The translations under genes and the position numbers were made by a program. Shown here one piece after another: positions 33,141 to 44,665 of a stretch of 64,000 nucleotides of DNA (positions are counted from its first letter, which is position 1; the number at the start of each line of letters is the position of its first letter). Origin of the DNA: Ophioceras dolichostomum (Eukaryota > Ascomycota > Sordariomycetes > Magnaporthales > Ophioceraceae); NCBI GenBank assembly GCA_003049485.1, contig PYST01000070.1:62001-126000 (forward strand). The letters are read 5' to 3'. The notes under the pieces were generated by a model. It was not told the DNA's origin. It was given only the letters and a program-made list of their open reading frames with translations, and did no database searches.

Positions 33141-34512
33141 ATGACCACAACGACCACCCCACACCGTCACGACGGGACGACGCCTGCCGGAGCCCTCACG
33201 ACGGTCTTTACGCCGACAAACCCGGTTTGTGTCTCCACGAAGCGATATCTTTACTTCGCCTCCCAGTGCCTGCCCGACAGCTTCTCCGAATATTGGACGA
33301 GAGCCAAGTACTACTCGCCCGGGATTTGCCCGTCTGGGATGGTCAGCGCAGTCACGCTTGAGGTATGCGCTGTCTGTCGTTTTGTTATTCTCTTTTTGCG
33401 TGACCCCTTTTATTCCCTTTGCCTTCTCGATACCGGTGATACTGCTACATCGTACTGACCGGGATCAAAAATCGTGACCGAGCAGCTTGTATACCATGAC
33501 GCTGTGGAATCACCCCATCAGTGTGTGCCGCACCGACTCGTCTTGGACAATCGCCACGAGCTTCGAGACGACGTACACCTCGTGCGACGACTCCAGCTGC
33601 TATGAGACGCCCAGCTGGGTAACCTCGACCAAGACCTACGAGAACATCCACATTCCCATCCAGGTCCGCTGGGCGTCGACCGATCTCTCCATCCTGGAGA
33701 CCGATCCCTTGACCCCAGGAGCCAAGCCCCAGCTCTCAACATCGTTGGCCACGCAGACCATCAAGTTCGTACCCGTCACCGACACGCCTCCCGTCCCCGA
33801 CGCCGGAAACAACACCCTCAGCGCCGGAGCCCAAGCCGGCATCGCCATCGGCGTCATCCTATTCGTCATCACCCTCGCCTGTCTGGGCCTGATGGCCACC
33901 CGGAGGCGCTGGAACCGCCACTGGAAGCGCGAGGACGCCATCCGCCAGGTGCAGGCCCAGCAGGACGGCGTGGTCGACCGACGAGCCGTCTTCGCCCCCG
34001 ACCCGACCGACCCAGAGCACCAGCGTCGCCGCGACTCTCCGGTTCCCATCTCCCTGATGTACGGCCAGCCCATCCACTGCCCGCACCAGCTGACGGGCAA
34101 GATGCCTCCCCGGCCGGCGAACCCGGTCATCGGCATCGCTCTGAGTAGCAGTAGTGCTAGTGCTCCCACGCCGCCGTCTGCGTCGGGCTCACAGCAGCAG
34201 CAGCAGCTCCAAGGCGGCTCCTCGTACGTGCCGCCCCCGCCCCCGCCACACCATCACCCGAGCATCTCTGCGATTTCGATTGCCAGCGAGGAGTCGGTCG
34301 AGACAGGCTCGGTCAGGATGTCGACTGCGACGGCGCTGAGCGTGCAGACGACGCCGCTGGAGGAGTACCGCCGCATCCAGGACCGACGCACTCGCTTGTT
34401 GGAGATCACGCGGCTGGAGGACGAGGCGGAGCGTCTGCGGAAGCAGGTGGTTGCTGGAGGACAGCAGCAGGTGGCTGGTCGGGAGGTGTTTGAGTTGGGT
34501 GGTAGCCAGTGA
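33141..34512 (+). CDS. Single-pass membrane protein with Cys/Pro ectodomain
   Basis: Exon 1 starts at ATG 33141 and encodes a Thr-rich segment, FTPTNPVCVSTKRYLYFAS and YYSPGICPSGM. This PG-x-CPSG motif recurs in a family of fungal surface proteins of unknown function. Exon 2 (to TAG... stop at 34512) has TSCDDSSCYETPSW, then a membrane segment AGIAIGVILFVITLACLGLM (about residue 200), a basic stop-transfer RRRWNRHWKR, a Pro/Ser/Gln-rich cytoplasmic tail and a final coiled coil (LEEYRRIQDRRTRLLEITRL). The junction is a problem: the natural donor GTATGC at 33363 and the only acceptors (ending at 33482 or 33485) give the wrong frame. A weak donor at 33332 would fit. No signal peptide is visible at this start. 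Topology is firm; the exon join is not. Confidence 0.6.
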
Positions 34513-35267
34513 TCGCTGGTGAGCCCCTTTCTCGAGGCGGATTACTTTACGCCGTTGTCAACCTGTATCCGTTGCTGAAGACCGGTGTCGTCCTTCTTAC
34601 GGTTCTCATTCTTTTCTGTCACTTTCTTCAATACTATCTACCTACCTTCCTAGGTAGGTGTATGGATGGGCTTTGCAACATGCGTCTGCATCGCTGGCTC
34701 TTCTTCTCGAACGGTTGCCTCCAAGGATCCCTCTTCATTCCGTTTTTAGGGTGCTTCCCATTTTCCTTCTTCAACAAACTTCTCGTCGCAGGTGCGAATA
34801 AAAGTTATTGTCGTTAGCTCGAAAGCCAATACCTACATACTCATTCATATCAAGTCTACTTACTCTTTCATCTATTGAGGATTTCCAAGTCAAATTCGAT
34901 TTGCTTGAACAACGCTCTCGGCCAGCCGTACCACGACGGGGACAACCACTCGAACATAACATAACAGCCTACGATACAGCTAGATGAAAAGGCCAAAAAA
35001 CGGACTCCGTCATTCGAGAACATTGTGGCCTTATCGGCTATGTCACGGTGCTCATTCCTCATTAATCATAGTATATAGGTAGTAGGTATACATGTTGGTA
35101 TCAAATCTCAGATGTCGCTTCTAGGTTCCCAGGCCTGGTTCCTTTCTTTTTCTCAGATCTTTTCCAATGCGCATCCAAACCTCCTCGATGCCGTTCCCGT
35201 TCTCCCCATCCTGCTATCCCCCAGACTTATTGTCGGTACTATTCCCCGAGTGGAAGTTCCTCCACCA
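34513..35267. other. Intergenic spacer
   Basis: About 0.75 kb between convergent genes. Contains an imperfect ACCTACCTTCCTAGGTAGGT palindrome at about 34640-34659 and an AGGTAGTAGGTA string near 35078. No gene. Confidence 0.45.
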
Positions 35268-35510
35268 TCACTTCTTGTTAAGATTCCGCTGATGCTTCCA
35301 CGGGTCGTCCTCTCCCCAGGGATCATTCTTCCACAGTCCGTTGGCCTGGTCCGACTTCCTGACGGTGCAGGTGGCACAGTCTCCCTTGATTGGGTTATCC
35401 CGGTGCTTGCCGGAGGCGCCGAGGCACGTCGTTCCGAAGTTGGGACAGTTCTCAAACTGGTCGAAGCTCCGGTGGCCGCAGTCGTAGAGGTAGTTGATCT
35501 GTACGCACAT
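35268..35510 (-). CDS. Small Cys-containing hypothetical protein
   Basis: Single exon of 80 aa with a true ATG at 35510. It starts CVQINYLYDCGHRSFDQFEN and continues CPNFGTTCLGASGKHRD, then a C-x-x-C pair (GDCATCTVRK). The spacing of CGH, CPN, TTC and CATC recalls a family of small fungal proteins with one putative zinc-binding knuckle; His13 and five Cys could coordinate metal. The C terminus is polar (WKNDPWGEDDPWKHQ) and ends in KK. No signal peptide, so probably intracellular. The family comparison comes from memory of the pattern and is tentative. Confidence 0.55.
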   Translation of the reverse strand: MCVQINYLYDCGHRSFDQFENCPNFGTTCLGASGKHRDNPIKGDCATCTVRKSDQANGLWKNDPWGEDDPWKHQRNLNKK

Positions 35511-37220
35511 TGTTGTTGCTGTGCCTGTTGCTTTGCGTTACAACTCTACTTGATGGGGCTCGTGTGGCTCGTGGCTCGATGTGCCCTTTTCTTGGTTATC
35601 GAGGGTCTCGAGGCAGTGACGACGGGAGTTCGGGGGTGGAAGCGAGTCCGGCTCTTTCGGGGACAAGGCTGCGTGACGGGAGCCAGTAGGCCGCTTCTAG
35701 TAAAGTTGAGGGGCCTTCCGCTTTGCGGAGAGCGAAGGCAGGGGGTCTCTTGTTGACTAGAGGAGTCTTCCTCGGGTAAAATAAGGTTTGTGATGGCCGA
35801 CAGTAAGATATTTCCAGTATCGATGCAGACTCGGGGGTGAACTGGTAACAGTCATTTCCTCTTGTGGCTCTTATCTCTTCTGTTAAGAGAGAGAGAATAA
35901 AAAGAGACGCGGGGGAGGACTGAGAGGAACATATGGGGAAGAGGTCAAAAAACTGCTGTGCATGGCAAGCAAGGGAGGAGTGTCCGGTCCTATCTGTCAT
36001 AACGAACTGTTCGAACTTCCCCCCTCCCCTCCCCTTCTGGCCTCACCTGCAGCATCCAGCATTCTTCAGCGTCGCCGTGCATTAGTCCCGGTGTGATACA
36101 CGCGTGGGTGTCACCAGACGTTGAGGGGGGATTCGTTGAATCGTGGGCCAGCCCTCATGCAGGCAGGGTCTCGCTGCAGCGAACGACACAAATCACCTTT
36201 GACAGATGTAGCTAAGTGGACCCTCCGAATTTGATGGGTGCAGGAGTCCGGCCTATCCCCGTCGCCCATTCTTTTTCATCGTCCACCACGACAGCCCGTG
36301 TCGGCGCGATGTGTGTCTTGGGAGGTTGAGGCCGTTTCCGGTGGTTGCGAGGGAGGGCGAGGGTCTTGGTCGCCGGGGCTCACGGGAGGGGAGACCCGGT
36401 CCCATGAGAGGTGTTAATGAGAACGCCCCAGCTGGGTGGCGGCCGATGACATCCACTCCGTCTTCACCAATCAGGCCACTCCATGATCCATGATGAGGCT
36501 GGAGGTTGTTGGCATGTCGCAGCGAGAAGCCCAAGCGAGCGTGCGAAGAGACCACAGGCAAGTCTTAGCGAGGTGCGTCACACTGGGACTTATCGGGAGA
36601 CGGGTACTTGCATGGCAACGTGAGTCTGTGCCCGTAGCTGGAGTAATGCCAAGCAATATTGAGGTAAATAACAAGTTTTCTTTGGTGGTCAGCAATACCC
36701 AAGTGATGAGACAAGTTGGGAGGCATGATTGCGAAGGCGAAAGGGTCGACGGAGGTGGATTCTCGGGGCCGGAACAATCGGAAGGAGTGGGCAGGCGCGG
36801 GGGACACACTCACTCTCGCAAGCTCCGGTCCCGCCGTTGTTCGCTCGTACTGAGCTGACACCTGCGGCGGGGGCAACCAGGGCCGTGTGAGAGAGAGAAG
36901 TTCTACCAAGCACAGGGTTCTGGATCCTGCTGTCGGGCGAGCATGCCTCAGTAAGCTGCATCCTGGACTTGCAGTTCTGGAGGCTCTAAGGACCGAAAAT
37001 GCGGAGCTGTCGTGCAAGGGAAGCTGAGCGAGGGGTTTCTTGGACAGCTGTAGCTGCAGGTATCGCACGACACCAAACCTGCACCACAGCCCCTCCTAAC
37101 TTCCTTGGCCGATTTTGGCCGCTGAATTCGTGCAGATTAACACACCGCGCCCGACGTTTGTCAAGCTGCTTAGGTATTTATCGCTTACCTGGAAATTCGT
37201 GCCGAGTGGTTTTAATAACG
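35511..37220. other. Gene-free spacer (divergent)
   Basis: About 1.7 kb between the small Cys protein (minus) and DPP III (plus). A frame of about 165 codons at 36565-37068 (minus) has no ATG at its beginning and no domain. Promoters for both genes must be here. Confidence 0.42.
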
Positions 37221-40200
37221 ATGGCGGCGAATCCTGCGATCTCAGCGAACCCATCATTCCAACGGCTCGAGATCAAAAAAGCCTTCGACGGCTTAACGAA
37301 GCAAGAGAAACTCTATGCCCACCACTTATCCCGGTACGGACATGCTCTAGGAGACACGATAGCCTCAAACGGATAGGGATAAATATTCTGATGTAATGCT
37401 GAACGTCATTAAATATGCCGTCTCCACAGCGCGGCCTGGCACGGAGCGAGGATCATTCTTCGCCAGGTATCGCCGGAGTCAGAATCGATATTTGACTTCA
37501 TCTTAGAGCTCTACTCGAGCTGCGAGGGAGACTGGCAAGCACTGGTCAACGAGGGCCTTGTCTCGCAGGACGAATGCGAAGCGTTCTTGGGCTACGCGGC
37601 CACGTTCTTGTCCAACATCGGGAACTTCTACGTACGAGAGAAGAAGGCGTTGTTGTGCCCTCCCTCCCTTTTCCTTGTCGCCGCACGCATCAGAAGATCC
37701 CGAGTCTAGACCACATATACGGGAACCGGCAAGGAGCGGTGTGTAGTGCAGCAGCCAATGCTAAATACATGTATTTGTTCAACTACTACAGGGCAGCGGT
37801 GACCAGAAGTTTGTCCCGGACGTCTCCGCGGAGTGTCTACAGAGACTTGCATCAAAGTCTGAGACACTGCTCAGGCTGTACGAGGAGGGCTTCCGTGACA
37901 GCATCCGGGCCGTCCCGCCTCACAGCCTAGGCTATCCCGGACCATTGAGCCAAAGCGCTTACTACCCTTCTTCCGACGGCGACAATGGCGACGGCCAAGC
38001 GGTCATCATCACCCCGGAGGAGGTCGTGGCCGTGTCCCGCGCGATGGAGGAGCGAGGCGTGCTACCCGAAAACACACGCATCCGCAAAGTGAGCGACACG
38101 CACTTCGAGGTCCTCCAAGCTTCCGCAGAAACAGACGATGCTGCCGTCACAGCAGCAGCGGACACCACCACTACGTTTCCTCTCCCGAGCAACCATCACC
38201 ACCAACACCACCACCACCCCGACGGAGAAACCACCACCACCACAGGCACCATAACACTCCTCCGCGGCGACCACTCCACCACCCTAAACAAGATCATCAC
38301 CAGCCTCGAAGCCGCCCTCCCCTCCGCCAGCAACGACCTTCAGCGCACCGTGCTGCGCCACTACATCGAAAGCTTCCGCACGGGCTCCCTGGAGGCGTAC
38401 CGCGAGTCGCAGCGGGCGTGGATCCGCGACAAGTCGCCGCGCGTGGAGAACATCTTCGGGTTCGTGGAGCCGTACCGCGACCCGCACGGCACGCGGGCCG
38501 AGTTCGAGGGCTTGGTGGCCATCTCCGACCCGAGGGAGACCGCGAGGCTGGCGAGGCTGGCCGAGAGGTCGGACGAGTTCATCCGGAAACTGCCGTGGGC
38601 TGCTGCTGCGGGTGGGGAGGAGAATGGGGGCAAGGGGCCGTTTGAGAAGGCGTTGTTCGAAGCGCCTGATTTTACGAGCATTCATAGTGCGTTAATGCTG
38701 TCTCTATCTACATCTACCTGGTACGGTAGGTAGGTACTGGCCTGTAGAAGCGTGGACGCTGCTGACGTTAGGGATTCTGTTCTGTATCCAGCTCTGGCAT
38801 ACTGCTCCAGCATCGTCTTCGCTGGGATCAACCTACCCAACGTATGTTATCGCCTCCGTCCAGCCCGCCCTCTTATTACTCCGACTCTACTCGCAACCTT
38901 CGCGCTGTACTAACGCTACCAACTTCCTTCCTTCTATCTCCTCTCTAGTACAACGACATCCGCCAAACCTCCGGCTTCAAAAACGTCATCATCGCCAACC
39001 GCATGGCCATCGAATCTTCTTCTTCTCTCTCCTCCGACAGCAGCTCCCTCTCCCCATTCGTCGACCCCTCTGAAGCCGCGACCTTCCAGTCCCACAAGTT
39101 CGCGGCGTACTACCTCTGGGTCGTGCTCCACGAGCTGCTGGGCCACGGCACGGGCAAGATGCTGCAGGAGGAGGCCCCGGGGGTTTTCAACTTTGATAAC
39201 GAGGAGCGTCCGCCCGTCAACCCGCTGACGGGGAGAGCCGTCGAGTCGTGGTACGGGCCGGGTCAGACGTGGACGGGCCAGTTTGGGGATCTGGCCACGA
39301 CGGTAGACGAGTGCAGGGCTGAACTGGTCGGGGCGTATTTGATGGATGACGAGGAGCTTTTGGGGATGTTTGGGTTTGGTGATGGGGTGGAGGGGACGGG
39401 AATGGGGATCTCGGCGGAGGATCGTGAGTTTTTTCTTCATCATTAGAATCATATCTCTCCGTTGGAATGTTTTTGCTCGGGGAGAGTGCGTGCTGACCAG
39501 AGCGGGCTTTATCTACCTACCTTGCTTACTTTGCCTTGGAAGTCACGTACAACTTGTATCTGCAGCTCGGGGTGGACGGTTTGCGAGGCCTCGCCAACTT
39601 CAACGTGGACAATGGAGTAAGTAACGTAGCAATATTCCCCATGGTTTTCACACAGAACGCCCTGGCTAACTGATGATGCTTTTTCAGAAATGGGGACAAG
39701 CACACAGCCGAGTATGAGCCTCCTTCCCCTCTCTGAACCCAATGTTTCGACAGATATCACCTTAGGGTGACATGGTTCCATTCTTCTGACCGTGGGGAGC
39801 CAACGCATCTACCGACCTATCTAGGCGCACTTCGCAATCCTGAAATGCCTCCTCACAACCACCGGCGGCTCCGACGACTTCATGACCGTGACCCACGACG
39901 CCGACTCCCAGACCCTCACAGTCCGCGTCGACCGGTCCAAGATCCGCTCGCATGGAAAGCCCGCCCTGGGCCGCATGCTGCTGCGGCTGCACATGTACCG
40001 CAGCACGGCGGACGTGGCCGCCTGTCGGAGCTACTACGACGACCTGTCGAGGGTCGATGGGGTGTATCTGGCGTGGCGCGAGGTCGTGCTGGCGAGGAGG
40101 CCGCAGAAGTGGGTGTATGTGCAGCCTAACACTGTCCTTGAGGAGGAGGGGGAGGTGGTGACTCTGAGGGAGTATGAGGCTAGCGCTAGGGGGGTGGTGA

Positions 40201-40226
40201 GGAGTTGGGCTGAGAGGGGGGTTTGA
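37221..40226 (+). CDS. dpp3: Dipeptidyl peptidase III (M49 zinc metallopeptidase)
   Basis: Model: exons 37221-37333, 37430-37631, 37792-38686, 38792-38841, 38949-39423, 39543-39616, 39688-39711 and 39825-40226; 2235 nt, 744 aa, every intron GT-AG and in phase. Removes dipeptides from the N terminus of short peptides; cytosolic. The M49 zinc motif H481-E-L-L-G-H486 and the second motif with the zinc-binding Glu E541 (DECRAE) are present, about 60 residues apart as in the family. Other marks are RAAWHGARIILRQVSPES, INLPNYNDIRQTSGFKNV and ESWYGPGQTWTGQFGD. Length is close to the animal enzyme (about 737 aa). A His/Thr-rich insertion (about 233-255) sits in the upper lobe. Exon 7 is only 24 nt and preserves KWGQAHSR. 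Confidence 0.93.
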
Positions 40227-43200
40227 GTTTTGAGGGCTTGAGTTGAGGTTGTGCACGAGTTGAGTCCGCGACGTACTGCGATGTCACGGCCCGGTGTATG
40301 CTACTATCTGCATCAATAGGCGGGTACTAGTCGGGCTGGGTGCTTTGGGTGAAAAGGGGGTTGAGTTCGGGTTCATATTTTCCCGAGTGAGAACTACAAG
40401 CGTATGCTCGCCCGCTAGTAATGATTTCCTCGGCTCCGTTAGGGGTGAGTTGGCTCTGGGAGAGTTCGTACCTAAGGCCACGCAATGTAGGAGAAGCAAA
40501 CTGGCACTTAGATGATCGGCGTCGGGTGGGATGGGAGGTCGCATCCGTAATTTGTCATTTGTTTCCGAACGACGCTCTGTGGGCGGGCGACGGACGGCCT
40601 ACAAAAGTTACCCCACAAAATCCCGTTCGGTTGATCGCTCCGAGCGAGCCCCCTGCTTGCAGGAAGGGAGGAACTTATGTGCGTACCTCTCCCACAACCG
40701 GAATCGAGGACCCTTTGGCTCCGAGCAACGACGGGACGTACAGGACTGCTTTGTGCATGTTCAATGTTATCCGTCTCCGAGTTCGCCTATGGTTGGCGAA
40801 TTAGACGAGGCACCCGTGGGATGATCAGAACGTTCTTGTTGCTTAGTTTTTCCGTGTCAGTCGTTTGTTTTTTTCCGGCCGTTTCGTATGTGACGACTGT
40901 GCTACTCGGTGCATACGCTGTTGTTCTTGACGGGCGCAAGCCAGCTAGCCGGGCGCTTGTTAGTCGAGCGGCAGCTCGGCTAGTTCTTGCCTACTGGCAC
41001 AGGATGATTGGTAAATGGATATTCCCCGAAGGCCCCGAGGAGAGGGCTGCGGCGTAGTGATGATGACTGACGTGGTGAATGAGGAGGGATGGTCTTGGCA
41101 GTGGTTTGCTAGTCCGGGCTCCAATACAGCCTGCGCTCGCCGGCAAAATGAGGAGATGTACGAATGGGCACCACTGCCTGGTGTACAGCGACATTCCAGG
41201 CGGGGAAGTAAAGCAAATCCCGATCGCGGCGCGCTCCATGAGGGGTTCGAATGTCCCTCTATCTAGTGGATTCACAAGTCTGATCCCCCAAGAGACTATC
41301 GGACGTCTCCAAGACTGAAGCCAGAACCCGGCCGGCCTACAAGTGCTTGCAATATAGCTGCGACCTGTCTTGCGTGGCCCTGCGGGCTTCTCTGTTTCTG
41401 GCGAGGCTCCGCGAGTTCTTGGGGTTTGTAGATCCCGCGTTTCCTGGGCGGCCGAGCTATCGGGGCCCGTCCCGGCAGGTCACCTCGTCGCGGGGGAAAA
41501 CCGGCTCGAGCAGCGGGGGAACTGGTATTGGGAGCACGCTAGGTCCAGATGGAAGCCATCAGAAACCCAACAAACCCCTTCATTGTGAAGTGCCGGGTCG
41601 GAAAAAGGTGCTTGTAAAGATTGCCGAGATTCGCGGTGAGAGAATGGCTCGGGGTATCGTGACCTCTCCCATACTCATTTATTTGGGTTCTCAGTGGCTC
41701 GCTCGAACGCAGACAACGGAGGCGAAGGGCATTGACCAAGGAGGCCGTGAACACAGTTCTCGACGACGGGAGCTCCCTCCCCGCTTCCTTGATCGAGCCC
41801 TCATCTGGCGCCACCGTGGTTCAGAGTTCAGAGTGCACGCCGCAGGGAAGCAGGATGGATAACAACGCAGGATGAGGGGCTCGAGTAACAGCTCCGGCTC
41901 GGGACCGGAGATACCCCACAATCTTGGGTAGGTGCGTGGGGGGTGCGGTCTCGGTTGCTAGTAGGTAGTGTTGCCTGCACATAGAGCAAAGCTTGGGAGT
42001 GGTGTGGATAGTAGTAGCTGATAAGCCCGTCACATCGTGGGTGCGTGATTCGGGGTGCATCTGAGAAAGTTTCCCCCGACGCGAAGAAGTGGTGTAGCTC
42101 GGCTTGCCGGATGAAGCCATACTAACCCTGCATTGCTCAACTTTTAATCACCCATTGACGTCAATAGCACAATGAGGAGAAGAGAGAGAGGGGACGAGTC
42201 TGGCCCTCATGACCAAGCTGATCGCCCGAGAGGGGGTCATCATCAAAATCACGCCCAATCCTGCAGGCTTGCTGACCTAGACCTATGAGGAAAGTGAACT
42301 ATCACACCCTCAAGCCAACTTGAAATGGGATCTTTTAGGTCGTACTGGAAGCTGAGTAGACTCTCAGGCAGTGAGGCATCATGTATCGTGTCGTCCTGCT
42401 CAACACTCCCCTCCTCGAAAAAGAGCATCAAATCCCACTAGGATAGCTGGAAAACTCCGGGGCGGAGAAGCGGGGGTACTCTGAGGGGAGACATATAAGA
42501 CAGCGCAAGGAGACGAGGGAAGCATTCCTGCAAGCAGGACAGAGGGAGGAGAAACGTACGGGACGTCAGTGGGCGGGCGGTTCTGGAGTTCGCTTCCATA
42601 TCCACCACCCTGGGATCAACTGGCCGTCATGTTGTCTGTGAAGCCTGAAGCCTGAGCGCGGATCCCGCATCCATGAGTCGGAGACTCCAATTCTCCCCCA
42701 GCCGACGGTTGTTGTTATGAAGTGATCAGTCAGGCTGGGAAGCTGCCGGCCAGCCGGACACATGACAGTGTGCTGAGCACAGAATACCTACTGCAGATGA
42801 TCCGTCCTTGGCTGCTCGGCTGCTCATCCCTTTCTCTGCCTTTGTACTATACATAAGGCCTGTGAAGACCTGTCTTTACTCGTCCCCTCCATAGGCACAA
42901 CGAGTAAGGAGAGCACCGGCCTGGTCGCGTCTTTTCGACGAGTTGTCGAGGCTCGGTCAAGGTGCCTTTACCCACAGATTTTTGGGCCTGGTCTCGCACC
43001 AGTCACCTAGGTGGTGAGCTGGCTTGAGCCACTGACTAGAGTGGCGGCCTTTGAGACCACGGACTTTGAGATCAGCTGTGCTTGTGGAGGAGAAAAAGCA
43101 GAAGCCATTGGCTGACCCGTCAAGGATCGAAGCAAAATTGGCAGCCTGTAAGTTCCCATGTTATTTGCATCCCCGACTCACTTTCGAATAACAAGGAGAT

Positions 43201-44665
43201 TGCGACAGCACTCACCGGAAGCATCAAATTCGTCCTTCATTTCCAATGGGGCGGCAACCGGCAATCTTGCCTCGGAGGTTACACTGACGGTCGATGAGTC
43301 AGCAGACGCGCCACGGTGTGGCATTAGCTTTCCGAAAAAGAAAGGGGCACTGGGGAAAAAAATTCTCCTTGCTGGCCGCCACTTTTTTTGCGGCGACCCG
43401 AATTTGACCACACAATCAGCCGTGGCTGCTGAAAACTCCATACACACCACCATCCCGTTCGGCAGGCTGGTTCTTCCTCTTCCGTGCCTTGAGCGAGAAA
43501 AAAAAATCGCAAGAAAAATAATCCTATCGGAATATCCTCGAAACAGCTGCTCCAGGTATGTTCATCACATCGTTCTCACGGTTTCTTTCCTCTCTGTGCC
43601 TCCTCAACATGTTCCCCACGCTTCTTTTGTCCGCAACATCCGGGGGCAGCAGCGACGCCATGGTGTGCGATCTGCAAAAAAATTATCCAAAATCATTCAC
43701 AGAAAGCCGAAGAATGGTTGAACGGTCGTGCGTCTGCGCGATGCTTGTCAATTAGAGGAGAGCCCAGCAATATTTTTGATCGCATCAGCCAGTGTCTGCC
43801 TCGCCGCCTTGCCGACTCTTAAATATAGCTCCCCAAAAATGCGCCGCTCTGCCTCAGAATTTTTTTCGATTTTTGCCCCCCTTTGAACTGCATTGATCTC
43901 TCCTTCTTGCTGACATGAGTGCTATTTGCGAAAAAGTACGAAGAGGCTGCAAAGGACGCAGAGGACGCGCATCGATTCCTCTTTTTGCTCGTCTCTGAAA
44001 CGGCAACGCGACCGTCCTCGGAAAAACTCTCATACCTCACTAAAAGTTCCTCCCGAGTCCCAAGTCCCAAGTCGCGGGTACTAGGTCCCAACGGTTCGGC
44101 GTGCGCGAGGGAAAAAAAAAAAAATACTCAGGAGGCTCAGGCTTGGAGGCTCAGGCCTAGGCTCTTGCTGCGTCCCATCTGGTCGTCTGGTCTCTCCAGT
44201 TTGTGGTCTCTGGTTGGGAGGCTCGGTTTCGCTCTTGCTCTCCTACTCGCGTGCTTTCGTGCAGCGAGTGTGTTTGCATTTGCATGGAGGACCTCGTTCC
44301 CAGGTGCAACGGCCAAAGCGAAACCTCTGCGACCGCACTGAATCAACTCGTCCCTTCGCCTCAATCCCTACGCCCCAAACCCCCAATTCCTGCCCCGGAC
44401 CGTCCCGGGTCGCGTCAACATCTGTGACCGCCCGCGACCACATAGGGTGGCCGCAGGCATTTCCTCCAATCTTGCTGTGCTCTGTGCTGTGCACCGTACT
44501 GCCCATTAGCACCTACTACTGTCACCGAGTACACCAACCTACTATATGTCGCCTTGAACTTTTTTGTGACCCGGGTTGTTCCAGATCCGACTGCGCCGTT
44601 CTCCTGGCCTCGCCTTCGCCGCTATAGAGAACGCCCAGTCAGCCTGCGAACCTGATCTGGATCTG
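40227..44665. other. 4.4 kb gene-less region upstream of the Zn2Cys6 gene
   Basis: The longest empty stretch in the window. Several frames of 60-190 codons occur on both strands but have no ATG-plus-domain support. From about 43320 to 44120 there are A- and T-runs. A leader for the transcription factor gene probably covers the right end (44300-44665). A T-loop-like GGTTCGAAT near 41245 is not part of a foldable tRNA. Confidence 0.4.

Noticed and set aside
36565..37068. Minus-strand frame of about 165 codons
   Set aside because: Spans the DPP III promoter; no domain and no clear start.
41170..41275. tRNA-like T-loop GGTTCGAAT
   Set aside because: No acceptor stem, D-arm or anticodon arm could be folded around it.
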